Shown one piece after another: positions 6,350 through 13,189 of a stretch of DNA of 20,143 nucleotides. Below the pieces are notes generated by a model. It was not told the origin of the DNA and ran no database searches. It saw only the letters and a program-made list of their open reading frames with translations. How positions within the stretch are numbered: position 1 is the stretch's first letter; every line of letters begins with the position of its first letter. Origin of the DNA: an uncultured Nitrososphaera sp. (GTDB taxonomy: Archaea > Thermoproteota > Nitrososphaeria > Nitrososphaerales > Nitrososphaeraceae); the NCBI RefSeq assembly GCF_946478925.1, contig NZ_CAMLDP010000029.1:1-20143 (forward strand), in the 5' to 3' direction. Position numbers and translations under genes: made by a program.

Positions 6350-6535
6350 ATGCCAATAGATTACAGTAGAGTAATAGAATTGCCAAGAAAAAGCGAGTAC
6401 AGGTGCTTTGTCTGCAAGCAAAAGTTTGAGTCGCTTGGCGACATGCAGAAGCATATAGTGGTGGAGCATCTGCAAAAAGTGGGCTTTGCAAAGGAAATCG
6501 GCAACAAAAAGAAAGAAGCCCATACAGCAGCCTAG
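6350..6535 (+). CDS. Single C2H2 zinc-finger protein
   Basis: This 61-residue protein has one classical zinc finger: C19-x2-C22-x12-H35-x4-H40 within YRCFVCKQKFESLGDMQKH and VVEHLQ. The residues around it (Phe26, Leu29) match the hydrophobic core of C2H2 fingers. The tail is Lys-rich (GNKKKEAH), fitting nucleic-acid binding. The frame is open further upstream, into the glycosidase, but that part is antisense to a real gene. The ATG at 6350 or an in-frame GTG at 6341 are the realistic starts. It diverges from the glycosidase across about 31 bases. Tiny single-finger proteins are known in archaea; the target of this one is unknown. Confidence 0.8.
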   Translation: MPIDYSRVIELPRKSEYRCFVCKQKFESLGDMQKHIVVEHLQKVGFAKEIGNKKKEAHTAA

Positions 6536-6546
6536 GCTGCGCGGAT

Positions 6547-6559
6547 CTCTTCTTTTTTT
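6547..6559 (+). terminator. T-rich terminator after the zinc-finger gene
   Basis: The sequence reads CTCTTC followed by seven T, about 12 bases past the stop codon, in the convergent gap with the dodecin-like gene. It fits archaeal oligo-T termination. Confidence 0.4.
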
Positions 6560-6609
6560 ACGGTATTGACTTTGGCAGGAACAGCCTCTTGTTATTATCA
6601 TCATTATGC

Positions 6610-6825
6610 TTATGCTTCCGGGCCACCTTCAACCTCAAACGCCACTTTCAGGAGGACCCTGTACTCCACTATCTTTTCGTTCTGGACTTCCGCCTTCCAG
6701 CCACGCACGTCGATGCCTTTTACGTTGCGAATGGTCTTGGTGGCACGCTCCAGCCCATTTTCGACCGCGTCCTCCCAGCTGGTTGGAGAGGTTGCGAGAA
6801 GTTCCGTCACCCGGATGACTGACAT
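6610..6825 (-). CDS. Dodecin-family protein
   Basis: This 71-residue protein has the dodecin pattern: strand MSVIRVTELLATSPTSW, one long helix (about residues 17-34, EDAVENGLERATKTIRN), then two strands GWKAEVQ and EYRVLLKVAFEVE (54-66). Dodecins form hollow dodecamers that store or buffer flavins or related ligands. Aligned from memory with halobacterial and Thermus dodecins, the flavin-stacking Trp is replaced (near Gly37) and the flavin-contacting Gln by Arg56, so the ligand may differ. Length and fold are normal. It has its own leaderless-type promoter. Flavin enzymes lie in the same window (LLM oxidoreductase, FMN reductase), but no operon links them. Confidence 0.88.
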   Translation of the reverse strand: MSVIRVTELLATSPTSWEDAVENGLERATKTIRNVKGIDVRGWKAEVQNEKIVEYRVLLKVAFEVEGGPEA

Positions 6826-6845
6826 GAACAGCTAATGCACCTGAA

Positions 6846-6854
6846 AATATTAAA
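6846..6854 (-). promoter_or_regulatory. TATA box of the dodecin-like gene
   Basis: TTTAATATT on the minus strand is centred 25 bases before the ATG at 6825. The same nine bases precede the 3499 gene at almost the same spacing. Confidence 0.6.
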
Positions 6855-6886
6855 GACTTACAAAAACTGTGCGCAGAGCCGGTTAG

Positions 6887-8218
6887 TTAAGCCAGACCGG
6901 GCCTCCTGCCGGACGCTGCTCGCCGCTCGTACTGTGCTGCTGCCGCGGCAGTAGAAGTGGAGGCCGAGGCAGTAGCTGTAGTAGTAGCGGGCGCAAGCTG
7001 CTGTCTCTCGCTTATGAATTGCAAGAACCGGCTCGTGTATGCGGACAGAGAGAATCCCTTGACCGAGTCGCTTATCGCCAGCCGCTCCTTGTCTGAGACC
7101 TGCAGCGCCGCCTGGATTATGCCGGCCGCCTCTTCAAGCGAGCGGAACTGGTATTTCTGCGGCACAAACTCTGTCGGCCCTCCCGTGGCCGGCACTGCCG
7201 GCACGAGGCCGGCGGCCATTGCTTCTACCACTGAGATCCCAAAAGGCTCCTCCGGCATTGGGTGAAAATACGCTTTTGATTTTTGCATCAGCGACTGGAG
7301 CTGGCCAAGCTCCACGTTTGGCTTGATGGAGACATAGCCGGAAAGCCCATAGCCATCCACCATATCCAACAGTTGCTCGTGGTACTTTTGGCCGCAACTG
7401 TCATCCGCCGGCATGTTGCCGGCTATCACCATCTCCTTTCCGCCTATCCCGCGCCGTTTCAGGATGCGGGCAAGCTCTATCGCGTTTTCCAGCTTTTTTG
7501 ACGGGTGTATCCTGGACACTACTAGCACGCGGTCTTCCCTTGACGACGGAAAAAGCACTGCCCGACGCAGCTCGTCCACGCACACCGGAGGCGCGATGAT
7601 GGCCGGCACGGTGACAGCCGGCCTGTGCGCGCCTGCTGTCTTTACCTCGTCAATGATTGCCTGGCGGCTGAATCTTGAATTTGTGATCACAAGCGAGTTT
7701 CTCAGCATGAGCAAATAGTATTCCAAAAGGCTGCGCCAGAACAGAGCGCTGTCTGCCATCCCCATGACCTCCCTGTCAAGCAGGCCCAAGTCGACAAGCC
7801 CCTGCAGGTAGTCAAGGTTGTGGCACGGCGCATAGCTTGCCACTACAGGAAAGTGGCAGTAGGTTATGCAGTTCCTGCTTGAAAAAGACGGCAGGAAATA
7901 CGGCAGCACGTCGCCGTGAGTGTTTACTACCAAGTCGTACTCCCGCATGGCGCCTTCTGCGCCCGGGCGGCAGGCCAGAGTGCCCGTCTGCCAGTCAAGC
8001 TCTACCGGAAGCCGGCCAAGCGGCTTTACCTTGATGCGGTCAAATATCCTCCGGGCCCTTTCACCAAACGCCTTTTCGATCCTCGCCAGGTCCGGCGCTT
8101 TTGCAACTGTCAGGTCTACCTGCGTTTCCATTTCAAGCAGCGCCTGCAGCGTGGCAACTGCCAGCTGCTCTGCGCCGCCGCAGGGGTTCAAGTCGGCGTG
8201 TATCACGTTTACCTTCAT
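6887..8218 (-). CDS. GT4-family glycosyltransferase
   Basis: This 443-residue protein is a GT-B glycosyltransferase of family 4, resembling ALG2/ALG11-type mannosyltransferases. The N-terminal domain begins VNVIHADLNPCGGAEQL with the donor/acceptor loop GGAEQ (14-18). The C-terminal domain holds VLVVSRIHPSKKLENAIE (231-248) and the E-x7-E motif (E324 and E332 in MPEEPFGISVVEAMAAG), followed by PATGGPTEFV. No membrane span is visible, so it is cytoplasmic or peripheral, using a nucleotide sugar or a lipid-linked acceptor. The tail from about 409 to 430 is an Ala/Thr/Ser low-complexity stretch outside the family core. The start is 237 bases from the next gene, giving a long leader or a separate promoter. 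Surface glycan or N-glycan assembly is a plausible role. Confidence 0.88.
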   Translation of the reverse strand: MKVNVIHADLNPCGGAEQLAVATLQALLEMETQVDLTVAKAPDLARIEKAFGERARRIFDRIKVKPLGRLPVELDWQTGTLACRPGAEGAMREYDLVVNTHGDVLPYFLPSFSSRNCITYCHFPVVASYAPCHNLDYLQGLVDLGLLDREVMGMADSALFWRSLLEYYLLMLRNSLVITNSRFSRQAIIDEVKTAGAHRPAVTVPAIIAPPVCVDELRRAVLFPSSREDRVLVVSRIHPSKKLENAIELARILKRRGIGGKEMVIAGNMPADDSCGQKYHEQLLDMVDGYGLSGYVSIKPNVELGQLQSLMQKSKAYFHPMPEEPFGISVVEAMAAGLVPAVPATGGPTEFVPQKYQFRSLEEAAGIIQAALQVSDKERLAISDSVKGFSLSAYTSRFLQFISERQQLAPATTTATASASTSTAAAAAQYERRAASGRRPGLA

Positions 8219-8455
8219 CGTTTTTCATCTCGCCCAAGTTCACTAGGATGGCGGTGCCATCGTTGCGTTTTTGGACGCCGTGCTGCCAAGGCGCACGCGG
8301 GCCATTGGCGGCAGCGGCAGAAGAAGAACAAAGGAAGAAGGTACAGAATTGCAGATAAAATTGTCTATCACGAAATTAATAATGCTGATATAATATTAAC
8401 GGGTCTCGTCAAACATGACTGCAGGATTACCTAGAAATTCTAGGTAATGACTTGT
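8219..8455. other. Intergenic region with AT-rich promoter and palindrome
   Basis: This 237-base gap lies between the GT4 start and the PstS stop. The part from 8355 to 8400 is very AT-rich and contains several TATA-like words on both strands (for example TTAATATTATA on the minus strand), so it probably holds the GT4 promoter, leaving a leader of over 100 bases. A perfect palindrome lies at its right end. No convincing coding sequence was found. Confidence 0.5.
8426..8448. repeat. Perfect 23-bp palindrome after the pstS-like gene
   Basis: Arms of 11 bases, ATTACCTAGAA and TTCTAGGTAAT, flank a single central A. It lies seven bases beyond the stop codon of the PstS-like gene. No T-run follows on the minus strand, so it is not a typical terminator. 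A hairpin with a small loop could protect the 3' end of the mRNA, or it may be an operator for the GT4 promoter region next to it. Confidence 0.7.
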
Positions 8456-9772
8456 TTATGTGCCAGAGATGTTGCTCCCATTAAGGGCCGGTTCTTTTGT
8501 TGCAAGCAATCCGGCTCTTGTCCCAAGCACCCTGTCTGCAAAAGCCTTCAGGTCCTTGCTCTGCTCGTACACCGAAGGATACTGCATGTCCTGAAGGACT
8601 CGCTGGCCCTCGGTTCCAGCAATCCACCGCATCAGGTCGATTACTGCCGCGTCCTTGCTTCCGCCATCGGCAAGCGCGGTTTCATTCATCATGGTGCCAT
8701 TGTTGCCAATTGCGCGCTCGGGAAATGCCGCGTAGTAGAATCCGACCACGGGGTACGAGCCGTTTCCAAGCTGCCCGACGGAAATGGTGGGAGGTATAGC
8801 AAGCGCAGGATTTTCAGGGCCAGTGCCGTTGTTGTTATTGTTGACGACCAGCGCGGGGTCAACTGTCGTGCCGTTGCGTACAGCCGCGCCTATCGAGTCG
8901 GCCGACGGCATGAGGTACTGCCCGTCAGAATTCTGGAGTGACGCATACGTCATCCTTGTCTGGGTGGCAAAGGCAAAATCTACATATCCTATCGAGTAGG
9001 GCGTCTGCCTGACCATGGCAGAGAGGCTGTTTGCCGAGTCTGCCACCAAGCTGGATTTCGGCCACACGATAGTGCCGTTGTTGTTGCTTGGGGCAGAGGC
9101 AAGATACCTTGCAAGCATGTCAGAGGCGCTTCCCGCAGGGCCTTCGTGCACGACGACTATTTTCTGGTGCGGCAGGTTTGTGCCGGGGTTGAGCGACTTG
9201 ATGGCAGGGTCATCCCAGTACGTAGCGTTTCCGCTCAGGACGGAGTAGAGCGCGTCAGGGTCAAACCTCAATCCCGACGGCACGTCCGGAAGCGCAGGTA
9301 TGTTGTAGACCACCACCACCGCCTGCGGGCTGACAGGCAGAAACACCGAGCCGGCGTACGTAAAGTTTCCCTTCTCCGCGACCGGCCTGCTTGCTATTGC
9401 AAGGTCTGCCGAATGGTTTGCGAGAAAGGACGTGAGATTTGGATAAAGAAGTGGTATACTGGCATCGTCTGCGCGGTCAGAGTAGTTTACGTTTACGCTG
9501 CCCAGGTTTTTTTCGCTGTTGTACTGGACAACCCACTTTTCCATAAACGGCACCGCAGAAGGCGACGACAGGGCACTGAGGGGGGTTTTTGCAACCTGCC
9601 CTCCTCCCCCGGTCCCGTTTGTCCCCATGCCGCCACCCTGCTGCGGCGGGAGGGACGCAGTCCCGCTGGTGTCAGGGGCTTTTGCACCGTTGTTTTGATA
9701 TAACGTCATCGCAAGGATTGCTGCAGCGGCCGCGATAACAACGGCCAGTACGGTGCCCTTTTTCCTGCTCAT
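8456..9772 (-). CDS. pstS: PstS-like phosphate-binding protein
   Basis: This 438-residue protein resembles the periplasmic-binding component of the phosphate ABC transporter. Residues about 7-23 (VLAVVIAAAAAILAM) form a signal anchor, followed by a Gly/Pro-rich linker. The mature part has the PstS pattern: strands and helices around PFMEKWVVQYN, DLAIASRPV, VSPQAVVVVYNIP, GNATYWDDPAIKSLNPG and VVHEGPAGSASDMLARYL. The last matches the phosphate-contacting R-x-x-S/GSG region of PstS. It has 14 N-x-S/T sequons, pointing to a glycosylated extracellular protein. No PstC, PstA or PstB gene is in the window, so it is an orphan here. It lies beside glycosyltransferase genes. Another anion ligand is possible. 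Confidence 0.85.
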   Translation of the reverse strand: MSRKKGTVLAVVIAAAAAILAMTLYQNNGAKAPDTSGTASLPPQQGGGMGTNGTGGGGQVAKTPLSALSSPSAVPFMEKWVVQYNSEKNLGSVNVNYSDRADDASIPLLYPNLTSFLANHSADLAIASRPVAEKGNFTYAGSVFLPVSPQAVVVVYNIPALPDVPSGLRFDPDALYSVLSGNATYWDDPAIKSLNPGTNLPHQKIVVVHEGPAGSASDMLARYLASAPSNNNGTIVWPKSSLVADSANSLSAMVRQTPYSIGYVDFAFATQTRMTYASLQNSDGQYLMPSADSIGAAVRNGTTVDPALVVNNNNNGTGPENPALAIPPTISVGQLGNGSYPVVGFYYAAFPERAIGNNGTMMNETALADGGSKDAAVIDLMRWIAGTEGQRVLQDMQYPSVYEQSKDLKAFADRVLGTRAGLLATKEPALNGSNISGT

Positions 9773-9802
9773 GATCTAGTCCGGCACCTACAAGACACAT
9801 GC

Positions 9803-9814
9803 AAAATTATTAAC
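9803..9814 (-). promoter_or_regulatory. TATA region of the pstS-like gene
   Basis: GTTAATAATTTT on the minus strand is centred about 36 bases before the ATG at 9772, allowing a leader of roughly ten bases. I see no second site that would suggest phosphate control. Confidence 0.45.
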
Positions 9815-9851
9815 GAGTTTGGTTTCTGGCGGTAGAGGAGGCTTCTATCAA

Positions 9852-10373
9852 TTACACGACTTTTTCCTTCATTTTGCGCATGCTGCGCATGGTCATATAG
9901 TACAGGATTGACGCGCACACAAACGAGACAGGATACCACCATACTACGCCGTAAAACGAGAGGTGCAGAGGGGTCATCATGTCCTTGGGCCATTCCCCGA
10001 AAAGCACCCAGTAGAACAGGTCTTCGAGCCAAATGAAATTCACGATGTTGCCAGTGCCCCATAATAACGCCTGCTTTTTGAGCACGCGTGTAGACGAGAA
10101 GAACAGTATGTCAAAGAACGGGTTGAAGGAGATGAGGATCGCAAGTATGAACATCAGCACGTGATAAAAGTAGATCTGGCCGACGAGGTGCACGCTCAGC
10201 GGGTGCACGAGAATGCTTATTCCAAGCGGGCTCGTGAGCAGCGTGTGTTCTATCACGCCGTAGACCATTGCAAAGATGAAGGTGGAGGCGGCAGACGTAA
10301 GGTGTATGGTCCTCATGGCAAACTGCCTCCCAAATACGTCCATGTTGAACATGTCTTGCGGCTTGCCCTTCAT
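9852..10373 (-). CDS. Small multi-pass membrane protein
   Basis: This 173-residue protein has about four or five membrane segments: roughly residues 24-44, 62-83, 84-96, 104-125 and 138-162. The loops contain conserved-looking aromatic and charged residues (NFIWLEDLFYWVLFGEWPKD, about 112-131, and HLSFYGVVWWYP). The N-terminus is polar and Met-rich, and the C-terminus is basic (RSMRKMKEK), fitting a cytoplasmic tail. I do not recognise the family. It diverges from the GT2 gene and precedes the pstS-like gene by 79 bases, so it may share the cell-envelope theme, but this is only context. Confidence 0.75.
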   Translation of the reverse strand: MKGKPQDMFNMDVFGRQFAMRTIHLTSAASTFIFAMVYGVIEHTLLTSPLGISILVHPLSVHLVGQIYFYHVLMFILAILISFNPFFDILFFSSTRVLKKQALLWGTGNIVNFIWLEDLFYWVLFGEWPKDMMTPLHLSFYGVVWWYPVSFVCASILYYMTMRSMRKMKEKVV

Positions 10374-10496
10374 ACTACTCCATCCTTTTTTTATCTATGC
10401 CAGCTTTAGTGTTGTCTCGCTTCGTAAGACTTTGGCGGCTGTTTTACCTGCAAGAATCTTCCAGAGTACCTTTCTAGAGATTAGCCCGCATGACTG

Positions 10497-10504
10497 TTTT
10501 AAAT
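10497..10504 (+). promoter_or_regulatory. TATA box of the GT2 gene
   Basis: TTTTAAAT is centred about 25 bases before the GTG at 10525. This exact leaderless spacing supports GTG rather than the in-frame ATG ten codons later. Confidence 0.55.
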
Positions 10505-10524
10505 GATGAGATCTTAGTCTAGGC

Positions 10525-11904
10525 GTGTTTGATAATCCTTTTATCATAGTCGCCATGTTTTTCTGGCTGTCGTACGTTCCCATCGCTGCGGTATCGCTTT
10601 ATCGGGTGATCCAGAACCGGAACCTGTTCGTGGAAAAGCACGAGATTGTAGAAGAAAAACGCGTAAAACATCGAGTGCACAGCGACGCCGCGATAATATT
10701 TCAGATAACGACCCGCTCGGCCACCAAGACGCACGTGGTAAGGCGTGGCATACAGTCGATAATCGACTCTGCGAAAAAGACCGACTACCGCAACTACCAC
10801 ATATCAATAGTGACCGATGACCCCGACGACGTCCACACGCTAAAGGGCATCAACTGCGAAGTCATAGTCGTAAACAAAAGCTTCAAGACGAACGCGATAC
10901 GGAAGGGCAGGGCGCTCCAGTACGCCGTGGAGCACCGCAGGCGCGCAGGCATGAACACGGCAAAACAGTGGATATTCCACATGGACGACGAAAGCTATGT
11001 CACCACCCAGACGATAATCTCGCTTTTAAAGTCGATAGAGAATGGAAAGGAGCTCGCCTCCGAAGGGCCCATCTTTTACCCTTTGAAATTCGAGGCGGCC
11101 AACAGGGTCACCGCCATTGCAGAGTCCATCCGTCCTTTTTCCTGCTATGACTGCGTTTCGCAGATGACGAACCCGCCCCCTCTCCACATGCACGGCAGCA
11201 ACCTGCTCATAAGGTCGGACATCGAGGACACGATAGAATGGAAGTTCGGGCCGACGCTTGCAGAGGACCAGATGTTTGGTTACAAGGTCTATGAAAAATA
11301 CGGGCCCGGCTCGATGGGCTGGCACGGAGGCGTGCTCCTTGAACAGCCTCCCCTCAACATCAAGGACCACTTTTTCCAGAGGCGCAGGTGGGTGCTCGGC
11401 ACGCTGCAGAACCTCCAGAACTTTCCCCGGTGGCACAGGTACAAGCTGATGTACAAGTCGACAATGTACTTTACCGGCTTTCTCTCTGCCGTCACTTCAA
11501 CTGCCATCCTGCTGTCCAACTACATCCCTTCCCTGTTACAGTACGACACCATAGGACAGCAGATCATGTCGCTTCCAGAAAAGCTCCCAAACATCCTTTT
11601 TGCATCGCTCACCGAGGCCCTGACAAAGGGCAGCATGGTAGAGCTTGGTGCAAGTTCCGTCCTGCTCTTTACGTCTCTGGTCTGGCTCGGGTCGTACCAG
11701 CTGGGGCTCTTTCTTAACCTAAAGTACTCAAAGATAGGCTGGAAAAAGAGGATGATATTCCACCTGCAGACGTTTCTCCTTTCTCCAATACTGGGACTGG
11801 TCGAGACCTTCCCGGCGTTCTGGGCAATGATAGAGTACAACATAAAGAAAAAGGACCCTGCGCAAAAGACCAAGGTCTACGACTTTTACGTCGTAAACAA
11901 GTAA
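10525..11904 (+). CDS. Membrane GT2 glycosyltransferase (egghead/mannosyltransferase-like)
   Basis: This 459-residue processive-type family 2 glycosyltransferase has an N-terminal membrane segment (about 5-27), then the GT-A catalytic domain with HISIVTDDPDD (92-102) and the metal-binding acidic motif HMDDES (152-157). These are followed by HGSNLLIRSD (223-232), the catalytic AEDQ (246-249) and Q285RRRW289. Three C-terminal membrane segments follow (about 315-335, 373-398, 408-430). The arrangement resembles eukaryotic egghead-type beta-1,4-mannosyltransferases and cellulose-synthase-like enzymes, which extend or transfer sugars at the membrane. The GTG start is chosen from the TATA spacing. 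It may build a surface polysaccharide or glycolipid. The sugar and acceptor cannot be read from the sequence. Confidence 0.88.
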   Translation: MFDNPFIIVAMFFWLSYVPIAAVSLYRVIQNRNLFVEKHEIVEEKRVKHRVHSDAAIIFQITTRSATKTHVVRRGIQSIIDSAKKTDYRNYHISIVTDDPDDVHTLKGINCEVIVVNKSFKTNAIRKGRALQYAVEHRRRAGMNTAKQWIFHMDDESYVTTQTIISLLKSIENGKELASEGPIFYPLKFEAANRVTAIAESIRPFSCYDCVSQMTNPPPLHMHGSNLLIRSDIEDTIEWKFGPTLAEDQMFGYKVYEKYGPGSMGWHGGVLLEQPPLNIKDHFFQRRRWVLGTLQNLQNFPRWHRYKLMYKSTMYFTGFLSAVTSTAILLSNYIPSLLQYDTIGQQIMSLPEKLPNILFASLTEALTKGSMVELGASSVLLFTSLVWLGSYQLGLFLNLKYSKIGWKKRMIFHLQTFLLSPILGLVETFPAFWAMIEYNIKKKDPAQKTKVYDFYVVNK

Positions 11905-11921
11905 GTGAGGGCCGACACGAC

Positions 11922-11933
11922 GATAAATAATAT
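11922..11933 (+). promoter_or_regulatory. TATA box of the 81-residue gene
   Basis: ATAAATAATAT lies about 28 bases before the ATG at 11955, a leaderless-type spacing, in the 50-base gap after the GT2 gene. Confidence 0.5.
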
Positions 11934-11954
11934 AGTACGGGGCAGAACCAGTAT

Positions 11955-12200
11955 ATGCGCGTGAGCGGCAAGGAAGAACGAGAAAGAGGAGAAGAGTCTG
12001 ACGAGCTGCGCGGCCTCTTGGAGGCCGTGTCCGACAAGGGGCTCAAGGTCCTTTCGATTGCCGAGCTTGACAGGCTGCGCGCCCTTCTTGTGGCAAAGGA
12101 CTATGGCGAGAACAAAAAAGCCGACAAGGCGCGCAAAAAGCTATTGAAAAAGATAAACGCCGAGATGTTTGACAGGCACTCGCCGCGCCGGCTGTTTTAG
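11955..12200 (+). CDS. Small charged helical hypothetical protein (81 aa)
   Basis: This is an 81-residue product in which over 40 percent of residues are charged. It begins MRVSGKEERERGEES and has helices around DELRGLLEAVSD (16-27), SIAELDRLRALLVAKDYG (34-51) and KARKKLLKKINAEMF (58-72). There is no cysteine or membrane span. The composition is typical of a soluble helical bundle or coiled coil. The stop codon overlaps that of the convergent repair gene by four bases (TTAG read on both strands). A good TATA element supports expression. I do not recognise a family. Confidence 0.7.
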   Translation: MRVSGKEERERGEESDELRGLLEAVSDKGLKVLSIAELDRLRALLVAKDYGENKKADKARKKLLKKINAEMFDRHSPRRLF

Positions 12201-12871
12201 ACGGCACCTTGCATGTAGGCGCGCCTCTTGTCCTCGGAAAAGCGCTCTATGGCGTAGCGCAGCGCCGTCCGGGGCATCTTTTTGTAGTGCTGTTTCAAAA
12301 AGCCTTCTTCCGCGGCAGGGTCGCGCTTGCCCACCTCCCTCAGCATCCAGCCGACGGCCTTGTGCATCAGGTCGTGCGAGTCGGAAAGGAGCATTTCAGA
12401 TATTTTCAGCGTGTCTGCAAAGTCGTTTTTCCTGATGAACGCGTATGTCGAGACTATGGAGACGCGCCTTTCCCACAGCACTTTTGACCTTGCAAGCCGG
12501 TACAAAATCGAGCGGTCCTCCCTCCTGTCAAGCAGAAAAGCGCCGAGTATAGAAGGCGCAGTCAGGTCTACTAGGTCCCAGTTGTTCACCCTGTCAAGGT
12601 TTTCCAAGTAAAACTTGGTGGTCTTCTCTGGTTCGCCTTGGTATTTTTGCACCAGCATCAAGAGCGCCACGAGCCTCTCCTCGTGGATTTGCGAGTGCAA
12701 GAGTGTCTTCACATCTGCAAGCCTGATTTCCGCCGTGTATTTCTTGGCAAGCTGCCTTGACGCAGGCACCGTGATGCCGATAAAGACGTCGCCCTGCCCG
12801 TACTGGCCCGGGCCGGTCTTGAAGAACCGCTGCATCACCTTTGCCTTTTCCAAGTCGCCAAGCGCCCGCAT
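12197..12871 (-). CDS. DNA alkylation repair protein (AlkD-like)
   Basis: At 224 residues from the first ATG, this is a HEAT-like-repeat DNA glycosylase of the AlkD family, which excises bulky or cationic alkylated bases without flipping them. Key segments are RFFKTGPGQYGQGDVFIGI (15-33), the active-site motif VNNWDLVDLTAPSILGAFL (with the catalytic-type Trp-Asp and Asp), VLWERRVSIVST and HKAVGWMLREVGKRDP. The ATG at 12871 cuts off the usual N-terminus. The frame stays open upstream, and translation from a CTG at 12898 would give TLDLLRGEMRALGD, which matches the family start. That CTG overlaps the DUF167 stop as CTGA and follows a GGTGGTG purine tract. The full product would then be 233 residues. 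It is probably co-expressed with the DUF167 gene. Confidence 0.9.
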   Translation of the reverse strand: MRALGDLEKAKVMQRFFKTGPGQYGQGDVFIGITVPASRQLAKKYTAEIRLADVKTLLHSQIHEERLVALLMLVQKYQGEPEKTTKFYLENLDRVNNWDLVDLTAPSILGAFLLDRREDRSILYRLARSKVLWERRVSIVSTYAFIRKNDFADTLKISEMLLSDSHDLMHKAVGWMLREVGKRDPAAEEGFLKQHYKKMPRTALRYAIERFSEDKRRAYMQGAV

Positions 12872-12894
12872 CTCGCCCCTCAGAAGATCAAGTG

Positions 12895-13170
12895 TCAGGC
12901 AATTTCCACCACCTTTTTCCTCGACGCAAGGCCGGAGAGGATGCGCACGTCCTGCGCGGAGACGCCGAAATGCGCCGCAAGCTTTTTGACAAGCTCGCGG
13001 TTTGCCCTGCCGCGCTCTGGCTGCGACTTTATCGACACGGTTATTTCGTCGCCTGCCACCTCTATCATACCGTCCGGGGAAAATCGCACGGTGACGTGGT
13101 ATTTTGTCAAACGCAAAGTTTCTTGTTCTGGCTCGCTAATATGCTTGTAGAAGGACATTACATAAAGCAT
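12895..13170 (-). CDS. DUF167 (YggU-family) protein
   Basis: This 91-residue protein matches DUF167/UPF0235: strand YHVTVRFSPDG, then ITVSIKSQPERGRANRELVKKLAAHFGV (with the signature P-x-x-G-x-A-N, about residues 51-57) and the closing VRILSGLASRKKVVEI. The molecular function of the family is not established. The ORF starts at MLYVMSFY; the second Met (13158) is an alternative start. It lies head to head with the CAP-domain gene across 19 bases. It is followed at once by the repair gene, whose probable CTG start overlaps its TGA stop. The family assignment is firm. Confidence 0.88.
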   Translation of the reverse strand: MLYVMSFYKHISEPEQETLRLTKYHVTVRFSPDGMIEVAGDEITVSIKSQPERGRANRELVKKLAAHFGVSAQDVRILSGLASRKKVVEIA

Positions 13171-13189
13171 TATACATGAAAACTGCGAT

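Noticed and set aside
8243..8305. 20-residue minus-strand ORF in the GT4 leader
   Set aside because: It is too short, with no promoter or ribosome site and no sign of conservation; an upstream regulatory peptide cannot be shown.
10502..10509. ATGATGA resembling a C box of a C/D guide RNA
   Set aside because: No matching D box (CTGA) at a suitable distance and no flanking stem. The sequence lies inside the GT2 promoter.
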